A stretch of 41,321 nucleotides of DNA from Helicobacteraceae bacterium (lineage in GTDB: Bacteria; Campylobacterota; Campylobacteria; Campylobacterales; SZUA-545). The stretch covers positions 1 through 41,321 of the forward strand of contig JAIRKM010000033.1 of the NCBI GenBank assembly GCA_031260125.1. The letters are read 5' to 3'. A program made the position numbers and the translations under genes. The notes beneath the pieces were generated by a model that was not told where the DNA came from, did not search any database, and was given only the letters and a program-made list of their open reading frames with translations. This document shows positions 34,004-41,285 of this stretch, piece after piece (position 1 is the first letter of the stretch; the number at the start of each line of letters is the position of its first letter).

Positions 34004-34983
34004 AAATATGCGTTGTTGGAGGCGCGGGCTATATAGGATCGCATACGGTTTGCGAACTTATAGACGCCGGACACAGGGTAATTATAATTGACGATCTTTC
34101 CAACGCAGCAAAGTCCGCAGTTCACAGCGAAGCGTCCTTTTATAACGTGGATATTACGGACAGCCGCGCGCTGGATACGGCGTTCAAAGTAGAATGCGCC
34201 GCCGAACCTTTTGACGCGGTTATGCATTTTGCCGCAAAAATAGTAGTGCCACAAAGCGTAGAAAATCCATCTCTGTATTACTACAACAATGTAGAAGGAA
34301 CGCGATCCCTGCTTGAGACTATGGTGAAAAATCGCTGCAAGAACATCATATTCTCCTCCACCGCGTCTGTCTATGGCGAGACAGAAACCGGAGTATGCGG
34401 CGAAGAGACTCCAACAAAGCCGACAAACCCATACGGTGAAACAAAACTCGCCGCCGAAAAGATGATCGCATGGTTTGCGAAAGCGCACAATATGAATTAC
34501 TGCATATTTAGATATTTCAACGTAGCGGGAGCGCACCGATCGCTAAAAATCGGTCTTTGGCATGAGAACATAACGCATATAATTCCCGCCACAATTGAAG
34601 CGGCAATAGGCATGCGGGAGCGGTTGATCGTCTTTGGCAACGACTACAACACGCCGGATGGCACTTGTGTGAGAGACTATGTCCATGTAAGCGACATTGC
34701 CCACGCGCACCTTTTGGCGATCGATCTGCTACAAAAAAACCGCAGCGAAATAATCAACTTGGGATCAAACAGGGGATTTTCCGTCAAAGAGGTGATTGAC
34801 GAGGTGTCAAAGCGCCGCCCCGTTAATTTTGAGTACGGCAACCGTCGTGCGGGCGACGCCGCGAAGATCGTCGCTTCTAACAAAAAGGCCAAAGAGCTTC
34901 TTGGATGGTCGCCCGAACGAGGTCTTGCGGAGATAATCGACAGCGACCTCGCCTTCCGTCAAAAGAAAGCGAAGATCGGCTGA
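34000..34983 (+). CDS. galE: UDP-glucose / UDP-N-acetylglucosamine 4-epimerase
   Basis: A 327-residue extended short-chain dehydrogenase. NAD binds at GGAGYIGSH (7-15). The catalytic STASVYGE segment is followed by NPYGETK with Tyr145 and Lys149. It interconverts UDP-Glc/UDP-Gal and, in Campylobacter (Gne), UDP-GlcNAc/UDP-GalNAc. Its position after pglA suggests it supplies the GalNAc donor for the N-glycan. Substrate range cannot be read with certainty. The start overlaps pglA by four bases (ATGA). It ends 8 bases before the convergent RRM gene. Confidence 0.94.
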   Translation: MKICVVGGAGYIGSHTVCELIDAGHRVIIIDDLSNAAKSAVHSEASFYNVDITDSRALDTAFKVECAAEPFDAVMHFAAKIVVPQSVENPSLYYYNNVEGTRSLLETMVKNRCKNIIFSSTASVYGETETGVCGEETPTKPTNPYGETKLAAEKMIAWFAKAHNMNYCIFRYFNVAGAHRSLKIGLWHENITHIIPATIEAAIGMRERLIVFGNDYNTPDGTCVRDYVHVSDIAHAHLLAIDLLQKNRSEIINLGSNRGFSVKEVIDEVSKRRPVNFEYGNRRAGDAAKIVASNKKAKELLGWSPERGLAEIIDSDLAFRQKKAKIG

Positions 34984-34991
34984 TCGTCCGA

Positions 34992-35267
34992 TTACCAGCG
35001 CTGCTCTCTGCGCGGCGGGCGGGCTTCCCGCTCTCTAGCTTCGTTGACGCGCAATTTTCTGCCGCCAAAATCCTGATCGTTAAGGGCGTCAATCGCCTTC
35101 TGCGCGCCGCTGTCTTCCATTTCGACAAAGCAAAAACCGCGGAAACGTCCCGTCTCGCGATCGTTCATCATCCTAACGGCGCTAACTTCGCCGTGCGCGG
35201 CAAATACCGCTTTTATTTCGTTTTCCGTCGCTTGATACGGCAGATTGCCTACATATAGCTGTTTCAT
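34992..35267 (-). CDS. RRM-type RNA-binding protein
   Basis: A 91-residue protein that is one RNA recognition motif with RNP2 LYVGNLPY at the start and RNP1 RGFCFVEM near residue 43-50. A short basic tail (AREREARPPRREQRW) follows. Small single-RRM proteins of this kind occur in Helicobacter, cyanobacteria and others and bind single-stranded RNA. The ATG at 35267 has AGGA 8 bases upstream. It converges with galE and is divergent from the universal stress protein across a 210-base region. Confidence 0.93.
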   Translation of the reverse strand: MKQLYVGNLPYQATENEIKAVFAAHGEVSAVRMMNDRETGRFRGFCFVEMEDSGAQKAIDALNDQDFGGRKLRVNEAREREARPPRREQRW

Positions 35268-35331
35268 TTTCGTGTCCTAATCAAAAAGTAAAAGGAAAAA
35301 TCCTTGTGGCAAAAGCAACTTAGGGATGCCT

Positions 35332-35344
35332 GCGTAATTTACGC
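35332..35344. promoter_or_regulatory. perfect palindrome in the RRM/Usp intergenic region
   Basis: GCGTAA-T-TTACGC is an exact inverted repeat of 6+1+6 bases. It lies between divergent genes, 65 bases from the RRM start and 134 from the Usp start. A second small hairpin AAGGA-AAAA-TCCTT lies at 35292-35305 inside the RRM leader. An operator is possible. The rest of this 210-base region shows only promoter signals. Confidence 0.35.
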
Positions 35345-35448
35345 GAACTCAAAAAACAATCGACCCTGCGCACCCCTTAAACAATGGTCAGTTTTAACTA
35401 ACCGAAAAATCTTTTGGCAATATAGCTAAATTAAACTTTACATTCAGT

Positions 35449-35454
35449 TATAAT
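35449..35454 (+). promoter_or_regulatory. -10 box for the universal stress protein gene
   Basis: TATAAT in AT-rich sequence, 24 bases before GTG 35478. T-rich patches upstream at about 10-base intervals fit Campylobacterota housekeeping promoters. Confidence 0.55.
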
Positions 35455-35477
35455 TCTTCAAATGTTGGGAGCGCTGT

Positions 35478-36305
35478 GTGGAAAAAAGAGTTATCGCGGC
35501 TGTTGATTTTTCGGAACAGAGCATCGTCGCCTACAAAAAAGCGGCGCATATAGCAAAGGCGATCGGCGGTAAATTGACCGTCGTTCACGCGGCGGGCGCT
35601 TCCCTTTTGGGGCGCTTTTTGAATACAGCGGCGGAAAGAGAGGCGATCCTCACGCAGGCAAAGGAGAAACTTGCCGACGAGCTTGAAAGCGGCGCGGCGG
35701 ATACCGTTGTGGAAATAGCCGACGCGTGCGATCTGATCACGCAGAGCGCCGTGGGCGCGGCTTTGATCGTCTTAGGCGATCACGGCGGCTTTACTGTGAT
35801 GGATCTGCTTGCGGGTACGACGGCAAGGCGCGTGATCGAGCGTACAAAAACGCCGCTTCTCGTGGTCAAAAACCAGCGCCCTTATGAAAAGGCGGTGATA
35901 GCGACCGACTTTTCTGAGGATTCAAAAGCCGCCGCCTCCGCCGCCTTAAATCTCTTCGATCAGACGCGGTTTATATTTTTCAGCGCCTTTCTCGTGCCAA
36001 GCGGCACGTCGAGCTACGGCATTGATGGCGCCAGCGCGACGGATGCGCTACAAAGAGAGCATAACGAAGCCGATGAAAAGCTGTGCGCCTTTGTGGAGGA
36101 GCTTGGCGTTAAAGACGCCGAACGCATCGTCCACGCTTCCGACTCGCCAAACGAGGAGATTCTGGCAATATGCGAAAAAAAGAACGCCGACCTGCTCGTA
36201 ATGGGCACGCGCGGGATCGACTCGCTCTTGCCAATGATGGTTGGAAGCACCGCCGAATCGCTACTTAGGCGCAGCACAATCGACCTGCTGCTGTTGAAAC
36301 TTTGA
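35478..36305 (+). CDS. tandem universal stress protein (UspA family)
   Basis: A 275-residue protein made of two UspA domains, about 1-135 and 138-275. Each has the N-terminal beta strand with acidic residue (AAVDFSEQS and IATDFSEDS). Each also has a C-terminal nucleotide loop, GDHGGFTVMDLLAGTTARR and GTRGIDSLLPMMVGSTAES, consistent with the ATP-binding G-2X-G-9X-G(S/T) pattern. Such proteins bind ATP and assist stress survival; partners are unknown. GTG 35478 follows GGGAG and a TATAAT box. Confidence 0.93.
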   Translation: MEKRVIAAVDFSEQSIVAYKKAAHIAKAIGGKLTVVHAAGASLLGRFLNTAAEREAILTQAKEKLADELESGAADTVVEIADACDLITQSAVGAALIVLGDHGGFTVMDLLAGTTARRVIERTKTPLLVVKNQRPYEKAVIATDFSEDSKAAASAALNLFDQTRFIFFSAFLVPSGTSSYGIDGASATDALQREHNEADEKLCAFVEELGVKDAERIVHASDSPNEEILAICEKKNADLLVMGTRGIDSLLPMMVGSTAESLLRRSTIDLLLLKL

Positions 36306-36466
36306 TCGCGGAGTTTGCCGCGCGGTTTATTGTAGAGGCGGCGATCTTTATCGTTGCCGCGCTTTTGATCTATCTGCGCGTCCGCCTCATAAAAGCGGAG
36401 GCAATGCGGCAGGAGGAGAGTGGGCGCGGCAAAGATGGCTCGGAGGGCAAGACAGAGGCAAAGTAG
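36302..36466 (+). CDS. small single-helix membrane protein (possible)
   Basis: A 54-residue frame starting at TTG 36302, overlapping the Usp stop as TTGA. It encodes a hydrophobic helix (FIVEAAIFIVAALLIYL) followed by a basic then Gly/Lys-rich hydrophilic tail, the layout of an N-out/C-in bitopic small protein. There is no ribosome site, so translation would rely on coupling to the Usp gene. The frame fills most of the otherwise empty 198-base gap. Coding status is unproven; conservation in relatives would settle it. Confidence 0.45.
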   Translation: MIAEFAARFIVEAAIFIVAALLIYLRVRLIKAEAMRQEESGRGKDGSEGKTEAK

Positions 36467-36503
36467 CCGCCGCGCTGAAACGGATCGTTGTTTTGAGGGC
36501 GGT

Positions 36504-36848
36504 TCAGCGGCTTTGCCGACCGCCGCTTTTGCCCAGCAAGTCTTTTATTATGCCGACCGCCGCCTCTGGGTCTTCTTCCGTTTTCTCGCGCAGCGCCTTT
36601 GCGTACGCTTCGTAGCGTAGCTTTTTCTTAATATCCGTTTCGGAAAGGTCTATCTGCTTTTTTATCAGTCTTTGTAGTTTAGCGTTGTCTCTCTGTTCTT
36701 CTATGTCCTCTTCCTCATCAAACAGCAGTTGTTTTATATCTTCTGTTTGTTCCTCTTTTGAAATCTCCATCATACGCCGCGCAAACGGCGCGATCACTTT
36801 TTTGTAAAAGATCAGCAGAATCAAAACAGCGGCGATCCACTTAATCAC
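36504..36848 (-). CDS. membrane-anchored protein resembling the FliF cytoplasmic tail
   Basis: A 114-residue protein. One N-terminal membrane helix (IKWIAAVLILLIFYKKVIAPF) is followed by a long charged, mostly helical region and a C-terminal EEDPEAAVGIIKDLL. The helix plus KKVIAPFARRMME and the final PE-AA-II segment resemble the last transmembrane helix and FliG-binding tail of the flagellar MS-ring protein FliF. No periplasmic ring domains are present. The start is GTG 36848, overlapping the glcD stop (GTGA). It ends the six-gene rplY-to-glcD run. Function not established; the FliF likeness is from pattern reading only. Confidence 0.75.
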   Translation of the reverse strand: MIKWIAAVLILLIFYKKVIAPFARRMMEISKEEQTEDIKQLLFDEEEDIEEQRDNAKLQRLIKKQIDLSETDIKKKLRYEAYAKALREKTEEDPEAAVGIIKDLLGKSGGRQSR

Positions 36849-38227
36849 AGCCCCATCTTATCCGGATTCAAAATGTTTTTTGGATCGATCGCTCTTTTGA
36901 TCGTACGAAACAACTCCAGTTCCGCCGTTGTGAACGCCATGCTCATAAAGGGTGCTTTGCTAAGTCCTATGCCGTGTTCTCCGCTAAGAGTCCCCTCCAA
37001 ATCGATCGCCGCCTCAAATATCTCCCTGATCGCCTTTTCCGCGTTGTGATACTTTACGGCATCCTGTTTGTTTGTCATCACGTTGACATGTACGTTGCCA
37101 TCGCCCGTATGTCCAAAACAAGGGATATTGTGATCGTATTTTTCGCCTATTTTTTTGATCCTTCTTAGCAGTTCCGGCAACGCGCTTCTTGGCACGGTAA
37201 TATCTTCATTCATCTTATCCGGTCCGTAAAACTTCATACTTTGGCTCGCGTTTCTGCGCGCAAACCAAATCGCGTCTCTTTCGGACTGGCTGCGCGCCCT
37301 GTAAAATGTGGTCGCTCCATTTTCCTTAAACACCTTCTCAATCTCTGAAAGCTGCCACTCTACGTCATCTTTTGTATTGCCATCCACATCGGTGATCAGC
37401 ATCGCGCCTGTATCAACGGAAAGCCCCTTTTTATACGCCGACTCCACCGCTCTGATCGTCAGATTGTCCAAAAACTCCATTGCCACCGGAACCGCGCCGC
37501 TTGCAAAGGTTTTGTAAGTGGCATTCATCGCGTCTTCCACGCTTTGAAACAGCCCCATAGCCGTTTCGGTAAAACGCGGCTTTGGCAGCAGCGTCAGCGT
37601 GATCTCCGTGATAACCGCCAGCGTCCCCTCAGAGGCTATAATAAGCCCCGCGATGTTGTAGCCCGCCACATCCTTAATGGTCTTTTTACCGGCGCGGATC
37701 ACGCTGCCGTCGGGAAGCACCGCTCTGAGCGCCAACACGTAATCCTTGGTGATGCCGTACTTTGCCGCCCGCATGCCGCCCGCATTTTCGCTCACGTTGC
37801 CGCCGATTGTGCAGTAGTCCTGACTTGCGGGATCGGGCGGGTAAAAAAGCCCCAACTCTTCGGCGGCGTTTTGAAGATCACGGTTGATCACCGCCGGCTG
37901 CACGCGGGCAAGCATATTTTCAAAATCAATCTCAAGAATCTGGTTCATGTGCTTCTCCATCGCCAGCACCACCCCGCCTTTGGCGCTCAGCGAGCCTCCC
38001 GTAAAGCCCGTCCCTGCGCCTCTTGGAACGACAGGCACCCCTTTGTCGTTGCAGTAGCGCAGAATCGCCGAGACATCGTTTTCGCCGCGTGGGAAAACCA
38101 CCGCGTCCGGCTCAAGACTCATCCGTGTCGCGTCATAGGCGTACGCGAGCCTGTGCGGTTTGTCGTCAAAGCAGTTATCCGCCCCCGCGATCTGCTTTAG
38201 CGCCCGTATATGATCAGCGCTTAACAT
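36845..38227 (-). CDS. glcD: FAD-linked oxidase, GlcD / D-lactate dehydrogenase family
   Basis: A 460-residue protein. The N-terminal FAD-binding PCMH domain has VVPRGAGTGFTGGS and DPASQDYCTIGGNVSENAGG. The C-terminal FAD-linked oxidase domain has CFGHTGDGNVHVN and GEHGIGLSKA. It ends LNPDKMGL, usual for GlcD. It oxidises a 2-hydroxy acid (glycolate or D-lactate) and passes electrons to quinone or a partner subunit. No glcE or glcF lies beside it. The ATG at 38227 follows AAGGAG and overlaps the upstream gene by 14 bases. Confidence 0.93.
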   Translation of the reverse strand: MLSADHIRALKQIAGADNCFDDKPHRLAYAYDATRMSLEPDAVVFPRGENDVSAILRYCNDKGVPVVPRGAGTGFTGGSLSAKGGVVLAMEKHMNQILEIDFENMLARVQPAVINRDLQNAAEELGLFYPPDPASQDYCTIGGNVSENAGGMRAAKYGITKDYVLALRAVLPDGSVIRAGKKTIKDVAGYNIAGLIIASEGTLAVITEITLTLLPKPRFTETAMGLFQSVEDAMNATYKTFASGAVPVAMEFLDNLTIRAVESAYKKGLSVDTGAMLITDVDGNTKDDVEWQLSEIEKVFKENGATTFYRARSQSERDAIWFARRNASQSMKFYGPDKMNEDITVPRSALPELLRRIKKIGEKYDHNIPCFGHTGDGNVHVNVMTNKQDAVKYHNAEKAIREIFEAAIDLEGTLSGEHGIGLSKAPFMSMAFTTAELELFRTIKRAIDPKNILNPDKMGL

Positions 38228-38927
38228 CGGTCTCCTTCATGAACATTTTTTTGTAATAGGCGTCAAACTCTCCCGTATTGACAACCTTCTTGCCGGAAAA
38301 CACGCCGCTTGTGATCGGATTGAGGCGGTGGAAAAACGGCATTTCGGCGGTAGAGCTTCTGTGGTTTGCCGCTTTGAATGAGAGCAGGCTGAAGGTGGCG
38401 CAATCGACGATGTAGTCGCCATCTTGCATCGCAAAAATGACGCTGCCTATCATCCACGCGCCGCAAAAATCGACAAACTCCTTGGCGCCCGGCGCTGGAT
38501 TGTTCTCCGTGCTCAATTCAACGGCGAACAGATCGGGGTGGATAAACCGCTTATCTTGATTTGCCGCCTGCGCCGACACAAAGCGATCGACATTCGGCGC
38601 GACGATCAGCGCGGTTTTATCAAGCGGCGCGAGTATTACCTGATCTCCCTTTCTAATCGGCAGAGTCAGCGATGGAACCGCGTCGCTGTCAAAAAGCTCA
38701 GATGGCTCGCAGCTCAGCTCGGCGGATTGCGGTTGAGCCTCAATGACGACGCATCTGTGCGATATGACCCTGCCGCCATCGTACGACCGCACGATCACCG
38801 CGCTCATGCCCTCCTTCGCGCCGGCGGCGTGCGTAAAAACTCTGCCGCCGTCCACCTCCTCCACATAACCCGCGGCGGACGCGAAAAGCATCAAGGCGCC
38901 CGCGCACACAAAGAAAACAATTTTCAT
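38214..38927 (-). CDS. PgbA N-terminal-domain exported protein
   Basis: A 237-residue protein. The signal peptide (MKIVFFVCAGALMLFASA) ends before GYVEEVDGG. The mature region matches my memory of the PGBA_N domain of Helicobacter PgbA/PgbB, and in H. pylori pgbA (HP0508) is next to glcD (HP0509) as here. H. pylori PgbA is about 450 residues and binds plasminogen through a C-terminal lysine; this protein lacks the extra C-terminal half and ends in VKR. A conserved envelope role older than host binding is therefore likely. ATG 38927 is chosen as it starts the signal peptide; the ribosome site is weak (GGGTTTGG). Confidence 0.78.
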   Translation of the reverse strand: MKIVFFVCAGALMLFASAAGYVEEVDGGRVFTHAAGAKEGMSAVIVRSYDGGRVISHRCVVIEAQPQSAELSCEPSELFDSDAVPSLTLPIRKGDQVILAPLDKTALIVAPNVDRFVSAQAANQDKRFIHPDLFAVELSTENNPAPGAKEFVDFCGAWMIGSVIFAMQDGDYIVDCATFSLLSFKAANHRSSTAEMPFFHRLNPITSGVFSGKKVVNTGEFDAYYKKMFMKETDVKR

Positions 38928-38973
38928 AGCCAAACCCAATGCTGTTTTCGCGCATTTTAGCAGGAATTGCTTC

Positions 38974-40029
38974 CTACGCGATCTTCTTTGCCATATAGAG
39001 GGCGATAGCGAACATAATGATAAAAGGCACCAAAAGGGCAAGTTCTGGTTGTACAGCCCCGCTTCGCGCCATTCGCGAGAGGGTAAAAAGCACGCCCCAG
39101 CCCACCAGCGTGAAAAGCATGGCGAAGGAGGAAAAGACGGCGACGTTAAAAAGACGCGGGCTGATCGGCACAAAGACGAAGATGATCACCGTAAAGAGCG
39201 GCGCAAAGAGCGGCAGAACAATTGTGGAGTAAAAAAAGGCGCGAATGCGATCCGTTCCGATCTTCTGACCGGAGAGGATCGCCCACGCGTTGTAGCTGTC
39301 GATCAGACTGTAGGAGCTTTTGGTTTCGTAGATTCGATCCATTATGTCGGGACGAAACCCTTTTAGCGCCAGCATTCCGCCGTAACTGCGGCGTTCTAGC
39401 GCCTGCTGCTGAATACCGCTGATCGCGGGCTTTGTCGTAACGGTAACGCCCTTTAGCGTCCATGCCCCGTTTTCAAAGAAGCCGTTTTCCGCATGGATTA
39501 GACGGGTTAAATCGCCGCTCTCCACTTCCAGTATATCGATGCCTTTCGCGCTGTTTGAGAGTGGGAAAAGCTCGCTGATATAGACGAAGCTGTTGTCGTA
39601 TTTGAAGAAGAGGTCTTTTGTGGCGGACGAAGGAGACCTGTTTTTGTAGATCGCGTACGCCCGATCGTCCAAATAGGCGAAATCGGTTGCCTGTAGCGCG
39701 ACATAGGCGCAGGATACAGCCAGCGATCCCAAGACAAACATCTTTAGCACGCCTAAGCGCGAAGCGCCCAAGCTGTAGGCGGCGGTAAGCTCGTTGGCGC
39801 GAATCAGGTGTATCTTCGCGACGATCGCGCCGAAAATGAGTGAGATTGGAAGCACGACCTCAAGCGACTTCGCGCCGCGGAAGAGAGCGTATAAAAATAC
39901 GAGGTTAGCAGAATCCGGCAGTTTAGCGATGATGCCGATCATATCAATGACGCTGAAAAACGCCGCCAGCGAAAAGATGATCAAAAACGAGTATTTCAAG
40001 TAGAGCGTCAAAACGTACCGCTCAAGCAT
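38974..40029 (-). CDS. YjgP/YjgQ (LptF/LptG) family permease
   Basis: A 351-residue protein. It has three N-terminal membrane helices, a periplasmic beta-rich domain of about 160 residues, and three C-terminal helices, the LptF/LptG layout. Family members form the permease pair of the LptB2FG exporter, which extracts lipopolysaccharide from the inner membrane. Only one subunit is encoded here. ATG 40029 gives the usual start MLERYVLTLYLKY. It overlaps pth by 8 bases, a neighbourhood I recall from Campylobacter (Cj0311-Cj0313). LptF versus LptG cannot be decided. Confidence 0.9.
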   Translation of the reverse strand: MLERYVLTLYLKYSFLIIFSLAAFFSVIDMIGIIAKLPDSANLVFLYALFRGAKSLEVVLPISLIFGAIVAKIHLIRANELTAAYSLGASRLGVLKMFVLGSLAVSCAYVALQATDFAYLDDRAYAIYKNRSPSSATKDLFFKYDNSFVYISELFPLSNSAKGIDILEVESGDLTRLIHAENGFFENGAWTLKGVTVTTKPAISGIQQQALERRSYGGMLALKGFRPDIMDRIYETKSSYSLIDSYNAWAILSGQKIGTDRIRAFFYSTIVLPLFAPLFTVIIFVFVPISPRLFNVAVFSSFAMLFTLVGWGVLFTLSRMARSGAVQPELALLVPFIIMFAIALYMAKKIA

Positions 40030-40579
40030 CAAAAACCCCTTTTTGCGTAAACTCCGACCGCACCCGTTCAAGCGGCTCGGTAAGAAGCGCCAGCGCGGCA
40101 TCCGCGGCGCGGGAGATCACCGCCTCAAGCCTCTCTCTCTCGCTTTGGCTCCATGCGGAGAGAACATAGCCGATCACGTCTGAATCCGCCGGTCTTCCTA
40201 TGCCGATTCGCACGCGCAGATAGTCCGTGCCGCACAGAGCGTCAATCGACTTTAGCCCGTTATGCCCTCCGTTTGCGCCGCCGCGCTTAAACCGCAGCGC
40301 GCCGAAGCTCAGATCGAGATCGTCGTGCGCCACGATCAGCGTGTCGATCCCGTAAAAACTCGCGACAGCGCAAACGCTCACGCCGGAGTTGTTCATATAG
40401 GTGAGCGGCTTCAATATAAGAAGATCGCCCGATCGGTAGAGACTGCCCTTGAAGGCGGGTTTGGAGATGTCTGAAGGATTTAGACGGCGGATCATCTCGT
40501 CCGCCGCCAGAAAGCCGGCGTTGTGGCGCGTATTTTCGTACTTTCCGGCGGGATTGCCCAGCCCCGTGAACAGTGTCAT
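40022..40579 (-). CDS. pth: peptidyl-tRNA hydrolase
   Basis: A 185-residue protein. It has the Pth signatures FTGLGNPAGKYENTRHNAG (catalytic His19), LILKPLTYMNNSG, VAHDDLDL and GGANGGHNGLKS. It frees tRNA from peptidyl-tRNA released early from ribosomes. It follows rplY after a 4-base gap; this pairing is common in bacteria. The start at 40579 gives the expected short N-terminus. Confidence 0.97.
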   Translation of the reverse strand: MTLFTGLGNPAGKYENTRHNAGFLAADEMIRRLNPSDISKPAFKGSLYRSGDLLILKPLTYMNNSGVSVCAVASFYGIDTLIVAHDDLDLSFGALRFKRGGANGGHNGLKSIDALCGTDYLRVRIGIGRPADSDVIGYVLSAWSQSERERLEAVISRAADAALALLTEPLERVRSEFTQKGVFDA

Positions 40580-40583
40580 TGGG

Positions 40584-41120
40584 CTATTTGGCTTTGATCA
40601 CCCCGGTTATAGCCACTCTGCTCTCAAGGAGAATTTTCACCCCTTTGGGCGAGGCTACGTCGCGCGCCAGCACCGTATCGCCAACGTCCAGATCGCTGAC
40701 ATCGATCGTGAAGCTATCCGGCAGGTCTTTTCCCAGACAAGAGACGGGCAGCCGCTTTTTCATAACGATAAACACTCCCTTGTTCTTTACCCCTTTGGGC
40801 GTTCCCGTTGTCTTGACGGGTACTAGATAGCGGGCGTATTTGTTCGCCTCGACAACGCGCAGATCGACGTGCAAAAGCTCGTCCGTAACGCTGTCCTGCT
40901 GATACTCCTCGATCACCACATTGCGGCTTTCCCCGCCGACTTTTACCTTAAAACTGAGCTTGTCCTTGCTCTTTACAAACCGCAAAAAGTCGTTTCGCTT
41001 AAACGCGGCGTTTACATTCGCCTGACCGCCGCCGTATATGTTGGCAATCAGATAACCATCGCGCCTGAGAGCCTTTGTCGCGCTCTTTGCGGTACTCTCT
41101 CTGATAATTCCTTCAAGCAC
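40584..41120 (-). CDS. rplY: 50S ribosomal protein L25 (CTC/TL5 type)
   Basis: A 178-residue protein. The N-terminal L25 domain binds 5S rRNA. The C-terminal TL5/CTC extension of about 85 residues (LPVSCLGKDLPDSFTIDVSDLDVGD) is present, as usual outside gammaproteobacteria. The start is GTG 41120, with GAGGAG 6 bases upstream. A TATAAT box lies 31 bases before the start. First gene of a six-gene minus-strand run. Confidence 0.97.
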   Translation of the reverse strand: MLEGIIRESTAKSATKALRRDGYLIANIYGGGQANVNAAFKRNDFLRFVKSKDKLSFKVKVGGESRNVVIEEYQQDSVTDELLHVDLRVVEANKYARYLVPVKTTGTPKGVKNKGVFIVMKKRLPVSCLGKDLPDSFTIDVSDLDVGDTVLARDVASPKGVKILLESRVAITGVIKAK

Positions 41121-41151
41121 TCGATACTCCTCGTTGAATTTTGAGTGGGCG

Positions 41152-41157
41152 ATTATA
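41152..41157 (-). promoter_or_regulatory. -10 box for the rplY operon
   Basis: TATAAT on the minus strand (41157-41152), 31 bases before GTG 41120. No strong -35. It is divergent from the flagellin promoter. Confidence 0.55.
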
Positions 41158-41203
41158 CACCGCTCATTCTTTGGCGTTTCTAAAACCGTTTGTCCGATCG
41201 GGC

Positions 41204-41230
41204 TACAACAAATCTCCCAACAGCCGATAT
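41204..41230 (+). promoter_or_regulatory. sigma-28 (FliA) promoter for flagellin
   Basis: TACA (41204-41207), 15 bases, GCCGATAT (41223-41230). Spacing equals the FliA consensus TAAA-N15-GCCGATAA, and CGATAT is the form seen at Campylobacter flagellin promoters. Transcription would begin near 41237, about 49 bases before the ATG. Confidence 0.65.
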
Positions 41231-41239
41231 AGGAACATG

Positions 41240-41258
41240 CTCTTATTTATATTAAGAG
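41240..41258 (+). promoter_or_regulatory. 5' UTR hairpin before flagellin
   Basis: CTCTTA (41240-41245) and TAAGAG (41253-41258) form a perfect 6-base stem with a 7-base AT loop. GGA trinucleotides flank it at 41232, 41258 and within the ribosome site. Structured, GGA-rich leaders bound by CsrA are known for Campylobacter flaA. Confidence 0.4.
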
Positions 41259-41285
41259 GAAAACAAATACAAAGGAGACGGAACA

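Noticed and set aside
37544-38200. Open frame of 218 codons antisense to glcD
   Set aside because: Arg/His-rich shadow of a conserved oxidase gene.
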